Source: JAKOUL01 sp035378845
GTDB lineage: Bacteria > Dictyoglomota > Dictyoglomia > Dictyoglomales > Dictyoglomaceae
DNA length: 21,934 nucleotides
Direction: 5' to 3'
Assembly: GCA_035378845.1 (NCBI GenBank)
Contig: DAOSUP010000021.1
Span: forward strand, 1 to 21,934
This document shows, piece by piece, positions 1-7,659 of the stretch (position 1 is its first letter; every line of letters starts with the position of its first letter). The notes beneath the pieces were generated by a model that was not told the origin of the DNA, did not search any database, and was given only the letters and a program-made list of their open reading frames with translations. The position numbers and the translations under genes are program-made.

Positions 1-39
1 TTCTAATAAGATTATAACTTGGAAGATGGTTTAAAAAAA

Positions 40-53
40 GTGATATATGTCAC
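40..53. promoter_or_regulatory. CRP/FNR-like dyad GTGA-N6-TCAC
   Basis: The half-sites GTGA (40-43) and TCAC (50-53) are six bases apart, as in the CRP-family consensus TGTGA-N6-TCACA; nine of the ten consensus bases match when the flanks are counted. No promoter with good elements is visible next to it, and the first clear downstream promoter is 350 bases away. It may serve a gene outside the window or be a chance match in AT-rich DNA. Confidence 0.25.
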
Positions 54-190
54 ATAGTTTAACAAATTAAAAAGGAAAGAAAATTTTTAATTGTGAAAAA
101 ACAGATTATCTCACAAAAAATATATATAAAAAAAGTTATATAAGGTAATGGAATAATATATATTCTTTTTACCATCTTTCTTCAAAAAAT

Positions 191-213
191 AAAAGGTAGG
201 TTAACCCTTTTTT
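191..213. terminator. Weak, possibly bidirectional terminator
   Basis: AAAAGG (191-196) pairs with CCTTTT (206-211) around a nine-base loop that itself contains GGTTAACC. A T run follows on the plus strand (208-213), and an ATTTTTT run follows on the minus strand. The stem has few GC pairs, so its strength is doubtful. It overlaps the stop codon of the small minus-strand ORF at 201-371. Confidence 0.35.
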
Positions 214-371
214 CTCTGCTTTTTTATCTTTTTTACAATAGTTTCTACATCTTCTTCTTGAAGAATAGCCTCTCTTTCCTTAGTGTAATCCCCATATCCA
301 AGTTCATACTGCTGAAAGAAACGGATCATACCAATATCCACTTTATAGGAGAGTTTACTTTTATATTCAAT
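201..371 (-). pseudogene. Short ORF, probable gene remnant
   Basis: This minus-strand frame reads about 56 codons from an ATT at 371 to a TAA at 201. The inner GTG at 341 is the first usual start and leaves 46 residues. The product is protein-like: an aromatic and charged middle containing FFQQYELGYGDYTKERE and a lysine-rich tail. No Shine-Dalgarno sequence precedes the GTG. I do not recognise a family. The lack of a proper start and the small size suggest the 3' end of a decayed gene, although a real small gene with a non-standard ATT start, behind the AGGT just upstream of 371, cannot be excluded. Confidence 0.3.
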
Positions 372-392
372 TTTACCTCATAATAATTCCCC

Positions 393-422
393 TTGACAAA
401 AATTTTAATCTCAATTTATAAT
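393..422 (+). promoter_or_regulatory. Sigma-A promoter of the sugar-uptake operon
   Basis: TTGACA at 393-398 and TATAAT at 417-422 both match consensus exactly, with an 18-base spacer. Transcription should start near 429. The next gene downstream starts at 473, so this promoter probably drives the whole run to 13304. A promoter this close to consensus implies control by repression, which agrees with the palindromes at 422-432 and 447-462. Confidence 0.75.
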
Positions 423-432
423 TACACTGTAA
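422..432. promoter_or_regulatory. Palindrome TTACA-C-TGTAA over the start point
   Basis: An 11-base perfect dyad (5-1-5) begins at the last base of the -10 box and covers the expected transcription start. A protein bound here would block initiation. It may be one half of an operator together with the palindrome at 447-462, whose centre lies 27-28 bases away. Confidence 0.4.
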
Positions 433-446
433 ATAAAAATTTATTA

Positions 447-462
447 ATGAATAATTATTCAT
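447..462. promoter_or_regulatory. 16-bp perfect palindrome, candidate operator
   Basis: The sequence ATGAATAATTATTCAT reads the same on both strands with no spacer. It lies about 18-33 bases downstream of the predicted transcription start and just before the Shine-Dalgarno sequence GGAGAG (463-468). Its position fits a roadblock operator, most simply for the SorC-family regulator encoded at the end of the same operon. In the transcript it could also fold into a hairpin next to the ribosome site. Which protein binds is inference. Confidence 0.5.
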
Positions 463-472
463 GGAGAGTAAA

Positions 473-1759
473 ATGAGTGAGAAAGTAGGAATTTCCGAAA
501 GTAAAGATTTTTTCCTTAGGAAGGGTAAGAAATTTTTTTATCTTGCAGATACCTGTTGGAGTGCCTTTACAAATATAGCCTTTGAAGAATGGGAATATTA
601 CTTGAATTACAGAAAGATGCAAGGATTTAATGCTTTGCAAATTGACATTTTACCTCAATGGGATAGGAGTGAATCAGATTGTTATATTGACCCCTTTGAG
701 GTATTTCCCAATGGTAAATGGAATTATAGCAAGATAAATAAAGAGTACTTTGATAGAGCAGAGAAGATGATAGAAAAAGCTACTGAAAAAGATTTTATTC
801 CTGCGTTAGTAATATTATGGTGTAATTATGTACCAGGGAACTGGCTATCTAAACAAGATTCTTCTCGGATAATTCCAAAAGAGAATTTAGAAGGATATAT
901 AAGTTATGTGGTAGAGAAATATTCAAAATACAACCCAATTTATGTGATAAGTGGAGATACAGATTTTCAGAATCAAGAAGCTATTGAATATTACAATATT
1001 GCATTTAACATTGTAAAGAAATTATCACCTGATTCTCTCACTACAATGCATCTATGTGGTGGCTTCTCCGATGTTCCAGAAGTATTCATCAATTCTCCAA
1101 ATTATGACTTTTATATGTATCAATCATGTCATTTTAAGGATAGACAAAACCTTTCTTATGAAACTGCACTTAAATTTTATAACATGCCTGTGAAGAGACC
1201 CATCATTAATGGAGAACCATGTTATGAGGGTATTGGTTCTATTTCTTCATCTGATAAATATGGAAGATTTAATAATTATGATGTAAGAAAAGCAGTTTGG
1301 CAGAGCTTACTTTCAGGAGCAAAAGCAGGAGTAACCTATGGAACTCATGGAATATGGCCTTGGCATAGAAGAAGCAAGATCTATAAATTCTCTGAAGTAT
1401 ATGGTACTCCTTATGATTGGAGAACTGCCTTAAAATTCCCAGGAGGTTTTGATGTTGCCTTTGCTAAATGGATTTTTGAAAGATATGATTTATTTGATAT
1501 AGAGCCTGCTAATGAGTTACTCATTAATGACACCTCTGAAGTAAGAATCTCAAAGGGAAAGGATAAAATAGTCATTTATACTCCATTTAATTGGGAAATA
1601 AAACTAAAGCTTGATGGAGCCTCTTATGAATGGGAAGGAATTGATCTTGAAACAAGACGCATTTTTAAACCTGATATAGAGATTTCCCCTGATTTTACTG
1701 AGATTAAAATGGCAGAATTTAATAACGATATCTTAATTTTAGGGACTAACATTTCTTAA
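473..1759 (+). CDS. Intracellular DUF4038/GH140-like glycosidase (putative apiosidase)
   Basis: This looks like a TIM-barrel glycosidase of the DUF4038 (apiosidase-like) group, whose characterised members are GH140 endo-apiosidases that release apiose from pectin side chains. Family marks are LADTCW near residue 24, a YRKMQGFNALQ segment, a proposed acid/base Asp162 in ISGDTD, and a proposed nucleophile Glu248 in INGEP. A small beta-rich domain follows, where the family usually has a 'collagen-binding' domain. There is no signal peptide, so it acts in the cytoplasm on imported material. I chose the ATG at 473 because GGAGAG (463-468) sits just before it; the in-frame ATG at 461 has no ribosome site and lies in the palindrome. 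It is first in the operon, just ahead of the importer genes. The substrate is inferred from family and neighbours. Confidence 0.75.
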   Translation: MSEKVGISESKDFFLRKGKKFFYLADTCWSAFTNIAFEEWEYYLNYRKMQGFNALQIDILPQWDRSESDCYIDPFEVFPNGKWNYSKINKEYFDRAEKMIEKATEKDFIPALVILWCNYVPGNWLSKQDSSRIIPKENLEGYISYVVEKYSKYNPIYVISGDTDFQNQEAIEYYNIAFNIVKKLSPDSLTTMHLCGGFSDVPEVFINSPNYDFYMYQSCHFKDRQNLSYETALKFYNMPVKRPIINGEPCYEGIGSISSSDKYGRFNNYDVRKAVWQSLLSGAKAGVTYGTHGIWPWHRRSKIYKFSEVYGTPYDWRTALKFPGGFDVAFAKWIFERYDLFDIEPANELLINDTSEVRISKGKDKIVIYTPFNWEIKLKLDGASYEWEGIDLETRRIFKPDIEISPDFTEIKMAEFNNDILILGTNIS

Positions 1760-1763
1760 GAAA

Positions 1764-1775
1764 AAAGGAGGTGAT
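1764..1775 (+). promoter_or_regulatory. Orphan full-length Shine-Dalgarno sequence
   Basis: AAAGGAGGTGAT is a full complement of the usual 16S rRNA 3' end but serves no gene: the overlapping GTG is followed at once by ATT and TAG. The real ribosome site of the next gene is a second GGAGGG near 1827-1832. Such unused strong sites can protect the 5' end of a processed transcript (STAB-SD elements known in Bacillus). That role here is inference. A similar arrangement occurs at 21891-21902. Confidence 0.4.
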
Positions 1776-1840
1776 TTAGAGAATTAAAAAACTTTCAACA
1801 TTCCTTTGATTTTTAATTTGAAAAAAGGAGGGTTTTGATT

Positions 1841-3727
1841 GTGAAAAAGGTTACTTTATTTTCTCTTTTAGTGCTTCTTTCTCTGCTTAGCTTTTCTCAG
1901 ATAGGCTTTTCTCAACTGACTCCTGACATGCCAAGATCTGAGACATTAATTTGTGATGTGGTTACTGGAAGAGCTGTTACACCAGATAACTTTAATGTTT
2001 GGGCAGCTACATGGAGAACTCCAGATAGAGGGATTCAACAGCTCATGTTAGAACCTCTTTGGATGGTAGACCCAGCTACAGGAAAGATTATAAATTCTTT
2101 AGCTAAGGAGAAGCCTGCATACAATAGTGATTTTACAAAAATGGTAGTAAAGTTAAGAGAGGGTTGTTACTGGAGTGATGGACAAGAGATAACAGCAGAT
2201 GATTTAATATTCACTGTTCAACTAATCATGAAGTATCCTACTTTAAATTATAATGCACAGTTTACAACCTACATTGATAAAATTGTTAAAAATAATAAAT
2301 ATACAGTAACTTTCCAACTTAAAAAATCTAACTCAAGATTTCATACTTATTTCCTTGATAGATGGGGTGCTTGCTGGCCATTACCAAAGCATGTATTTGA
2401 AAAAGTATCAGATCCTGCCAGTTTTGCCTTTAATCCCCCAGTTAGTTCAGGTCCATACACTCTAAAAAGTTTTGACCCAGGTGGATATTGGACTCTTTGG
2501 GAGAGAAGAGCAGATTGGGATAAAACTCCTACAGGAAAACTATATGGAATGCCAAAACCTAAATATGTCCTTTACATGTACTACGGACCTGACGAAAAGA
2601 AAGTTGTTGCTCAGGCAAGGCATGAATTAGATATTGCTAATGCTCTAAGCTTAGAAGCACAAAAATCAGCTTTTGCAAGAAATGAATATGCAAGAGCTTA
2701 TAGAAAAGATTTTCCATGGACCTGTGACGTAGATCCTTGTATCACAGGAATTCTATTTAATAATTTAAAATCACCCTACAACAATAAAGATGTCAGATGG
2801 GCATTGACATTAACCATTGATATGACAAATTTTGTATATGCTGCTTTTGATGGTTCAGCAACAATGGGAGCACTACATGTACCATCAACACCAGCATTGA
2901 GGAATTGGTATTATAAACCATTAGACAGTTGGCTGAAAAACTTTACTTTAACTGTGGACAATAAAAAAGTAAAAGTATACGATCCAGATATCCCAATAAA
3001 ATTAGCAGATATGCTAAGAAAAAGAGGTTATAAAATCACCACAGATCAGAACGCTGTAAAAGAAATATTTGGATACGGTTGGTGGAAGTATGCTCCAGAT
3101 GTAGCAGAAAAACTTCTATTGAGGAATGGGTTTAAGAGAGATAAGAATGGTAAATGGCTACTGCCTGATGGTAAACCTTGGAAGATAACCATCGTTTCTG
3201 CTCCAAATCCTGAGGATTATATTTTCACTGCAAATTTAGTAGCACAATACTGGAAAGACTTTGGCATAGATACAGAAGTATATAATACAGAACAAGCAAC
3301 AACTTTAATAGATTATGGACAATATGATGTAGCCGCTGGAAGACCTACAGTTGATCCTTTGGGTGGACATTTTGATTTGTATGGTCTTTTAAGTGCATGG
3401 CATTCAAGATATGTAAGACCAATCAATGAGTCTAACCCAGGACATGATAGCAGATGGTCAAATGAAAAATTAGATAAAATAATTGACCAAATGGATGTTA
3501 CAAATTGGGATTCTGTAAAGACATTGAATTTGGGAAGAGAAGCTATAAAATTAGCAGCCGAAGAAATGCCAACAATTCCTATGATAGCTGGTAGAGGCGG
3601 AGATTCCTTTGATGAATATTACTGGACAAATTATGCTACAGCAGAAAATCTCTATTGTATGCCCTTCTGTCATTGGCCTAACTTCAAATATATGCTTCCA
3701 TCTCTAAAACCTACTGGAAGGAAGTAG
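1841..3727 (+). CDS. ABC transporter solute-binding protein, family 5 (DppA/OppA type)
   Basis: This is the exported binding protein of the importer. Residues 1-23 form a signal peptide: two lysines, a long Leu-rich core, then a GFSQ cleavage region. No lipobox cysteine is evident, so the protein may be free or held by the signal sequence. Family-5 marks include YWSDGQEITADDLIFT near residue 110 and NKDVRWALTLTID in the middle. At about 628 residues it is longer than peptide-binding DppA (about 535) and nearer the family-5 proteins that bind oligosaccharides in Thermotoga-type bacteria. The GTG at 1841 is preferred because GGAGG (1827-1831) lies nine bases before it; the in-frame TTG at 1835 is too close. 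Next to a glycosidase and sugar enzymes, the ligand is more likely a glycoside than a peptide. Confidence 0.9.
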   Translation: MKKVTLFSLLVLLSLLSFSQIGFSQLTPDMPRSETLICDVVTGRAVTPDNFNVWAATWRTPDRGIQQLMLEPLWMVDPATGKIINSLAKEKPAYNSDFTKMVVKLREGCYWSDGQEITADDLIFTVQLIMKYPTLNYNAQFTTYIDKIVKNNKYTVTFQLKKSNSRFHTYFLDRWGACWPLPKHVFEKVSDPASFAFNPPVSSGPYTLKSFDPGGYWTLWERRADWDKTPTGKLYGMPKPKYVLYMYYGPDEKKVVAQARHELDIANALSLEAQKSAFARNEYARAYRKDFPWTCDVDPCITGILFNNLKSPYNNKDVRWALTLTIDMTNFVYAAFDGSATMGALHVPSTPALRNWYYKPLDSWLKNFTLTVDNKKVKVYDPDIPIKLADMLRKRGYKITTDQNAVKEIFGYGWWKYAPDVAEKLLLRNGFKRDKNGKWLLPDGKPWKITIVSAPNPEDYIFTANLVAQYWKDFGIDTEVYNTEQATTLIDYGQYDVAAGRPTVDPLGGHFDLYGLLSAWHSRYVRPINESNPGHDSRWSNEKLDKIIDQMDVTNWDSVKTLNLGREAIKLAAEEMPTIPMIAGRGGDSFDEYYWTNYATAENLYCMPFCHWPNFKYMLPSLKPTGRK

Positions 3728-3741
3728 AGCTCTAATAAAAA

Positions 3742-3768
3742 AGCCTCCCCTCAAAAAGAGGGGAGGCT
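3742..3768 (+). other. Intercistronic 11-bp stem-loop
   Basis: AGCCTCCCCTC (3742-3752) and its perfect complement (3758-3768) flank an AAAAA loop. No T run follows on the plus strand, so it should not be an efficient terminator of this operon. It lies between the binding-protein gene and the first permease gene, where a 3' stabilising hairpin commonly raises binding-protein mRNA over permease mRNA, as in malE-malF. Read on the minus strand, the stem is followed by six T residues and looks like a good intrinsic terminator, which would stop antisense transcription. Confidence 0.75.
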
Positions 3769-3785
3769 AAATTAAAGGAGGGAAA

Positions 3786-4793
3786 ATGGATTTTGTTAAA
3801 AGATATCTAATACCAAGACTTATAAGCTATTTCTTCGTAATATTTATGGGTATTACCATAGTATTTTTTGTTCCCCGTTTAAGTCTTGTGGATCCTGTTC
3901 AACAGATGATAAATACTGTAACTGCAATGGGAACATATATGGATCCTGCTACTGTAGAAAAGCTTACAGATACATTAAAAGAGCTTTATGGACTAAAAGG
4001 CACTTTATGGGAACAATACTTAGCTTTTTGGGGAAGGCTTTTTAAAGGAGATTTTGGTCCATCACTCTTTAGATTTCCTGTCCCTGTTATGAAGTTGATT
4101 ATGGATTCTTTACCATGGACGGTAGGACTTCTTACAGTAAGTACAATCTTATCTTGGCTTATTGGAAATATTTTAGGAGGAATAGTAGGCTACTACTATG
4201 AAAAGAGATGGGCAAGAGTTTTAGAAGATATAGCAATGGCTATAAGACCTATCCCCTATTACATTTTTGCCTTCGTATTACTTCTTATGTTTGGATACTT
4301 TTTAAGAATATTTCCCATAGCAGGAGGATTTTCCATTGGTTCAACCCCATCCTTTAGTCTAAAATTTATTTCGGATCTTATAAAATATGCATTTCTACCT
4401 CTTCTATCTATGATGATCCTTGGAATTGCATCTACTCTTCAAACTATGAGATTGATGGTGCAAAACATATTAAGAGAAGATTTCATTTTATATGCAAAGG
4501 CAGGTGGAGTAAGAAATAGAACTCTTCTTTTCAAATATGTAATGAGGAGTGCAATGCTTCCACAAGTAACAGGACTTGCTCTTTCCATGGGACAAATATT
4601 TGGGGGGGCTTTAATAACAGAGATGGTATTTTCATATCCGGGGATGGGAACCCTTCTTTACAATGCTATTACTACCGGAGATTACAATTTAATCATGGGA
4701 ATAACAGCTATATCAATTATTGGAATTGCAACTTTTATTCTTATTATAGACCTGTTATATCCCCTATTAGATCCCAGAGTGAGATACACATAA
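3786..4793 (+). CDS. ABC transporter permease, DppB type
   Basis: This is the first inner-membrane subunit of the importer. The protein has 335 residues, typical of DppB/OppB. It has an N-terminal membrane helix, a soluble periplasmic stretch with a YGLKGTLWEQYLAFWGRLFKGDFG-like segment characteristic of the family, then a cluster of membrane helices. The cytoplasmic EAA-type coupling loop is visible near residues 239-265 (AKAGGVRN...MRSAMLPQVTG), and a FSYPGMGTLL segment follows, as in DppB proteins. GGAGGG stands just before the ATG. It should pair with the next gene product and the two ATPases to carry the ligand of the preceding binding protein. Confidence 0.9.
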   Translation: MDFVKRYLIPRLISYFFVIFMGITIVFFVPRLSLVDPVQQMINTVTAMGTYMDPATVEKLTDTLKELYGLKGTLWEQYLAFWGRLFKGDFGPSLFRFPVPVMKLIMDSLPWTVGLLTVSTILSWLIGNILGGIVGYYYEKRWARVLEDIAMAIRPIPYYIFAFVLLLMFGYFLRIFPIAGGFSIGSTPSFSLKFISDLIKYAFLPLLSMMILGIASTLQTMRLMVQNILREDFILYAKAGGVRNRTLLFKYVMRSAMLPQVTGLALSMGQIFGGALITEMVFSYPGMGTLLYNAITTGDYNLIMGITAISIIGIATFILIIDLLYPLLDPRVRYT

Positions 4794-4806
4794 GGAGGAA
4801 AAAGAA

Positions 4807-5667
4807 GTGAATGTATTAAAAGATCTATTAAAAGATGGGAAATTTAGATTTGGGTTCATAATTGTTTGTATACTTTTGTTTTTAGCCCTCTTATCATTTT
4901 TTTGTCCCTATGACCCAACCCGATGGCATATCTTTCCAAGGGATCTTCCTCCATCCCTTCAACACATATTAGGGACAAATTCAAAAGGGCAAGATGTATT
5001 CTGGGATGCTACCTTTGCCATAAGAAATTCTCTTATCGTATCAATAGTAGCAGCATTATTTTCTCGGGTTATTGCGATAATTGTAGGTTTAGTATCAGGA
5101 TATGTAGGAGGGAGAACAGATAAGGTTCTTATGGCTATAAGTGATAGCTTCTTAGTTTTACCATTACTTCCCATACTAATACTTATATCCTCTTTAATAA
5201 AGGGAAATTTAGATCTTTTTTCCTTGGGACTGCTCTTAGGTGTATTTGGATGGCCATGGGATGCAAGATTAATAAGGGCACAAGTTCTAAGCTTAAGGGA
5301 GAGGGAGTTTACTTATACTTCAATACTTTCAGGTTCCTCAACCTTATCCTTGGTAATTAAAGAATACTTTCCCTATGTAATGCCTCTTGTCTTCTCCACA
5401 ATCATAAACAATATGGGATGGAGCATAGGATTGGAAGTTACCTTATCTATTTTAGGTCTTTCAAATCTTTCAATTCCTACTTTAGGGACGACTCTCCATT
5501 GGGCAATAAATTCTCAAGCGATGCTGCTTGGTATATGGTGGTGGATTTTAACCCCTATTGTAATCTCAGTATTATTATTTATTTCTCTATATCTTCTTTC
5601 AGTAAGTATAAGTGAATATTCAGATCCCAGGACAAGAACACAAAGAATAGGAACAGCAAAGGAGTGA
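4807..5667 (+). CDS. ABC transporter permease, DppC type
   Basis: This is the second inner-membrane subunit, 286 residues, the usual size for DppC/OppC. One N-terminal helix is followed by a periplasmic stretch (HILGTNSKGQDVFWD, close to the family HPLGTDxxGRDVLS pattern) and five further helices. The EAA loop lies around residues 165-190, and the E-x-x-LSILGLS motif follows. The GTG at 4807 is used: GGAGG (4794-4798), overlapping the stop codon of the preceding gene, lies eight bases upstream. It forms a heterodimer with the preceding permease. Confidence 0.9.
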   Translation: MNVLKDLLKDGKFRFGFIIVCILLFLALLSFFCPYDPTRWHIFPRDLPPSLQHILGTNSKGQDVFWDATFAIRNSLIVSIVAALFSRVIAIIVGLVSGYVGGRTDKVLMAISDSFLVLPLLPILILISSLIKGNLDLFSLGLLLGVFGWPWDARLIRAQVLSLREREFTYTSILSGSSTLSLVIKEYFPYVMPLVFSTIINNMGWSIGLEVTLSILGLSNLSIPTLGTTLHWAINSQAMLLGIWWWILTPIVISVLLFISLYLLSVSISEYSDPRTRTQRIGTAKE

Positions 5668-5671
5668 AAAG

Positions 5672-6664
5672 ATGCAAATACTTAGAGGTGAGAATTTAAA
5701 AGCCTTTTATATATTAGATATACAGGGAAATAAACAAGTAGTACAAGCTGTAAATAATGTAGATTTAGAGATAGAAGAGAGTGAGATCTACGGGATAGCA
5801 GGGGAGTCAGGATGTGGAAAAAGTACCTTAGTAAAAACACTTTATGGAATGATAGATCCGCCATTAACTTTAATTAATGGAGATATTTACTATAAAGTAG
5901 ATGAAGAAGTTGTCAGTGTTTTTAAGCTATCCGAGAAAGAGCTAAAAAACTTAAGATGGAAATATATCTCTTACATACCACAAGGATCTATGAACGTATT
6001 AAATCCAGTTATAAAAATAATAGATTCCTTTTGGGATTTTATAGCCTCTCATGAAAATGTGAAAGGTAAAAGCGAATGGGAGAAAGGAATAAAAGAATAT
6101 TTAAACTTGTTGGGATTACCTGATAAAGTGCTTAATGCATACCCTCATCAACTTTCTGGAGGTATGAGACAGAGAGTAATTGTTGCCTTAGCCACAGTTT
6201 TAAATCCCAAGATAATAATAGCAGATGAGCCAACAACAGCCTTAGATGTGGTAGCACAAAGAGGGGTTTTACAACTGTTAAAATCTATTCAAAGTATGTT
6301 AAATAATACAATAATTCTTGTCACCCATGACATGGGTGTACATGCGATGATCTCTGATAGGATAGGAATAATGTATGCAGGAAACATAATAGAGGAGGCA
6401 AAGACAGAAGAAATATATGAAAATCCTCTTCATCCCTACACTCAATATCTCATAAAGTCCTTGCCCAAAATAGGGGATAAATCTTACAAAGTAAGTGCTC
6501 CTGGGGCTCCTCCTTCTTTAGCAAATCCTCCATCAGGGTGTAAGTTCCATCCCAGATGTAATTTGGCAATGGCTGAGTGTAGAGAGAAGGTCCCCAAATT
6601 TGTAGAGATAGAGGATAGGCATAAAGTAGCATGTTTCCTATATTCAAAGGAGGTAGATTTATGA
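5672..6664 (+). CDS. ABC transporter ATPase, DppD type
   Basis: This nucleotide-binding subunit powers the importer. Visible motifs are Walker A GESGCGKST (44-52), the ABC signature LSGGMRQR (161-168), Walker B IIIADEP (181-187) and the switch His219. The C-terminal oligopeptide-transporter domain carries four cysteines (290, 296, 303, 321) in the pattern associated with an iron-sulfur cluster in some Dpp/Opp ATPases, which suits an anaerobe. It starts four bases after the preceding permease gene and overlaps the next gene by ATGA, so translation of the two ATPases is probably coupled. Confidence 0.93.
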   Translation: MQILRGENLKAFYILDIQGNKQVVQAVNNVDLEIEESEIYGIAGESGCGKSTLVKTLYGMIDPPLTLINGDIYYKVDEEVVSVFKLSEKELKNLRWKYISYIPQGSMNVLNPVIKIIDSFWDFIASHENVKGKSEWEKGIKEYLNLLGLPDKVLNAYPHQLSGGMRQRVIVALATVLNPKIIIADEPTTALDVVAQRGVLQLLKSIQSMLNNTIILVTHDMGVHAMISDRIGIMYAGNIIEEAKTEEIYENPLHPYTQYLIKSLPKIGDKSYKVSAPGAPPSLANPPSGCKFHPRCNLAMAECREKVPKFVEIEDRHKVACFLYSKEVDL

Positions 6665-7629
6665 TAGGGAATGACAATATTTTAGAAGTTCAAGACTTGA
6701 CTAAAATTTTTACATTAGGAAATATATTCTCAAAGATAAAAATAACTGCAGTGAATAAAGTATCCTTTGGAATAAAATCTGGGGAAGTATTTACATTGGC
6801 AGGAGAAAGTGGGAGTGGGAAGACAACAGTAGCAAGGATTATTCTTGGTTTTCATGAACCCACCTCAGGAAAGATTATATATAAAGATAAAGAAATAACC
6901 AATTTAAAGGGAAAAGAGAGAGACTTTTTTAGGAAAGAAACTCAAGCAATATTTCAAAATCCCTTTGAAAGTTTTAATCCATTAAGAAAAGTTTCCAATT
7001 ATTTATATGAAACGTTAGAAAACTTTAATATATCCAATGGGGACAGGGATAAAATAGTAGATGATGCATTAAGATCTGTGGGATTATCCTTAGGAGAAGT
7101 GAAAGATAAATATCCTGGAGAATTTTCAGGGGGACAACTTCAAAGAGTTTCAGTAGCAAGAGCATTGATAACAAGTCCTAATTTATTAATTGCAGATGAG
7201 CCTGTTTCTATGATAGATGCTTCTCTCAGAATGTCTATTATAAACCTTTTTAAAGAATTAAGAGAAAAGAGAGGGGTAAGTATTATTTATATAACTCATG
7301 ATTTAGCTACGGCATATTATGTAAGTGACAGAATTGGGATAATGTTTAGAGGAGAGATTGTGGAATTAGGTCCTGTAGATGAAGTTTTGATGAACTCTAA
7401 ACATCCATATACTATGCTTCTTAGAGAGTCAATTCCACAGCCAGATCCAAAGTTAAAGTGGAAGACAAATATTACCCTTTTAGACATTGAACATGAGGAA
7501 TATTTAAGAACAGGATGTAAGTTTTTGGGTAGATGTCCTCAAGTTATGGAAAGTTGTAAGGGAAATGAAGTTCCATACTTTAAAGTAGGGGAAAGTATAG
7601 TTAAATGTCTACTATATAAAAGTATTTAA
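6661..7629 (+). CDS. ABC transporter ATPase, DppF type
   Basis: This is the second ATPase subunit, 322 residues. Walker A GESGSGKTT (48-56), signature FSGGQLQR (155-162), Walker B LLIADEP (175-181) and His213 are intact. A C-terminal four-cysteine pattern (286, 292, 299, 316) repeats that of its partner. I start it at the ATG at 6661, which overlaps the preceding TGA and has GGAGGT just upstream; an in-frame start at 6631 would lack a ribosome site and overlap the previous gene more. It ends the importer part of the operon. Confidence 0.93.
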   Translation: MIGNDNILEVQDLTKIFTLGNIFSKIKITAVNKVSFGIKSGEVFTLAGESGSGKTTVARIILGFHEPTSGKIIYKDKEITNLKGKERDFFRKETQAIFQNPFESFNPLRKVSNYLYETLENFNISNGDRDKIVDDALRSVGLSLGEVKDKYPGEFSGGQLQRVSVARALITSPNLLIADEPVSMIDASLRMSIINLFKELREKRGVSIIYITHDLATAYYVSDRIGIMFRGEIVELGPVDEVLMNSKHPYTMLLRESIPQPDPKLKWKTNITLLDIEHEEYLRTGCKFLGRCPQVMESCKGNEVPYFKVGESIVKCLLYKSI

Positions 7630-7659
7630 AATAATTTTATAAGATAGGAGGTCATATTT

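Larger units (their letters stand above)
1..392. other. Gene-poor leader region with inverted repeats
   Basis: No intact gene is visible here. The region is very AT-rich. It holds a CRP/FNR-like dyad at 40-53, a TTGTGA/TCACAA pair of half-sites at 91-96 and 111-116, a weak hairpin at 143-172 (GGTAA/TTACC outer arms, GAATA/TATTC inner arms), a terminator-like element at 191-213 and a short minus-strand ORF at 201-371. These could serve a gene that lies before the window, or be remains of decayed genes. Confidence 0.6.

Noticed and set aside
1835..3727. Transporter for peptides, based on the Dpp/Opp family alone
   Set aside because: In Thermotoga-type bacteria the same family carries sugars, and all neighbours here are sugar genes.
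4923..5615. Alternative frames within the DppC-type permease gene
   Set aside because: The permease frame has the family motifs and ribosome site; the others do not.
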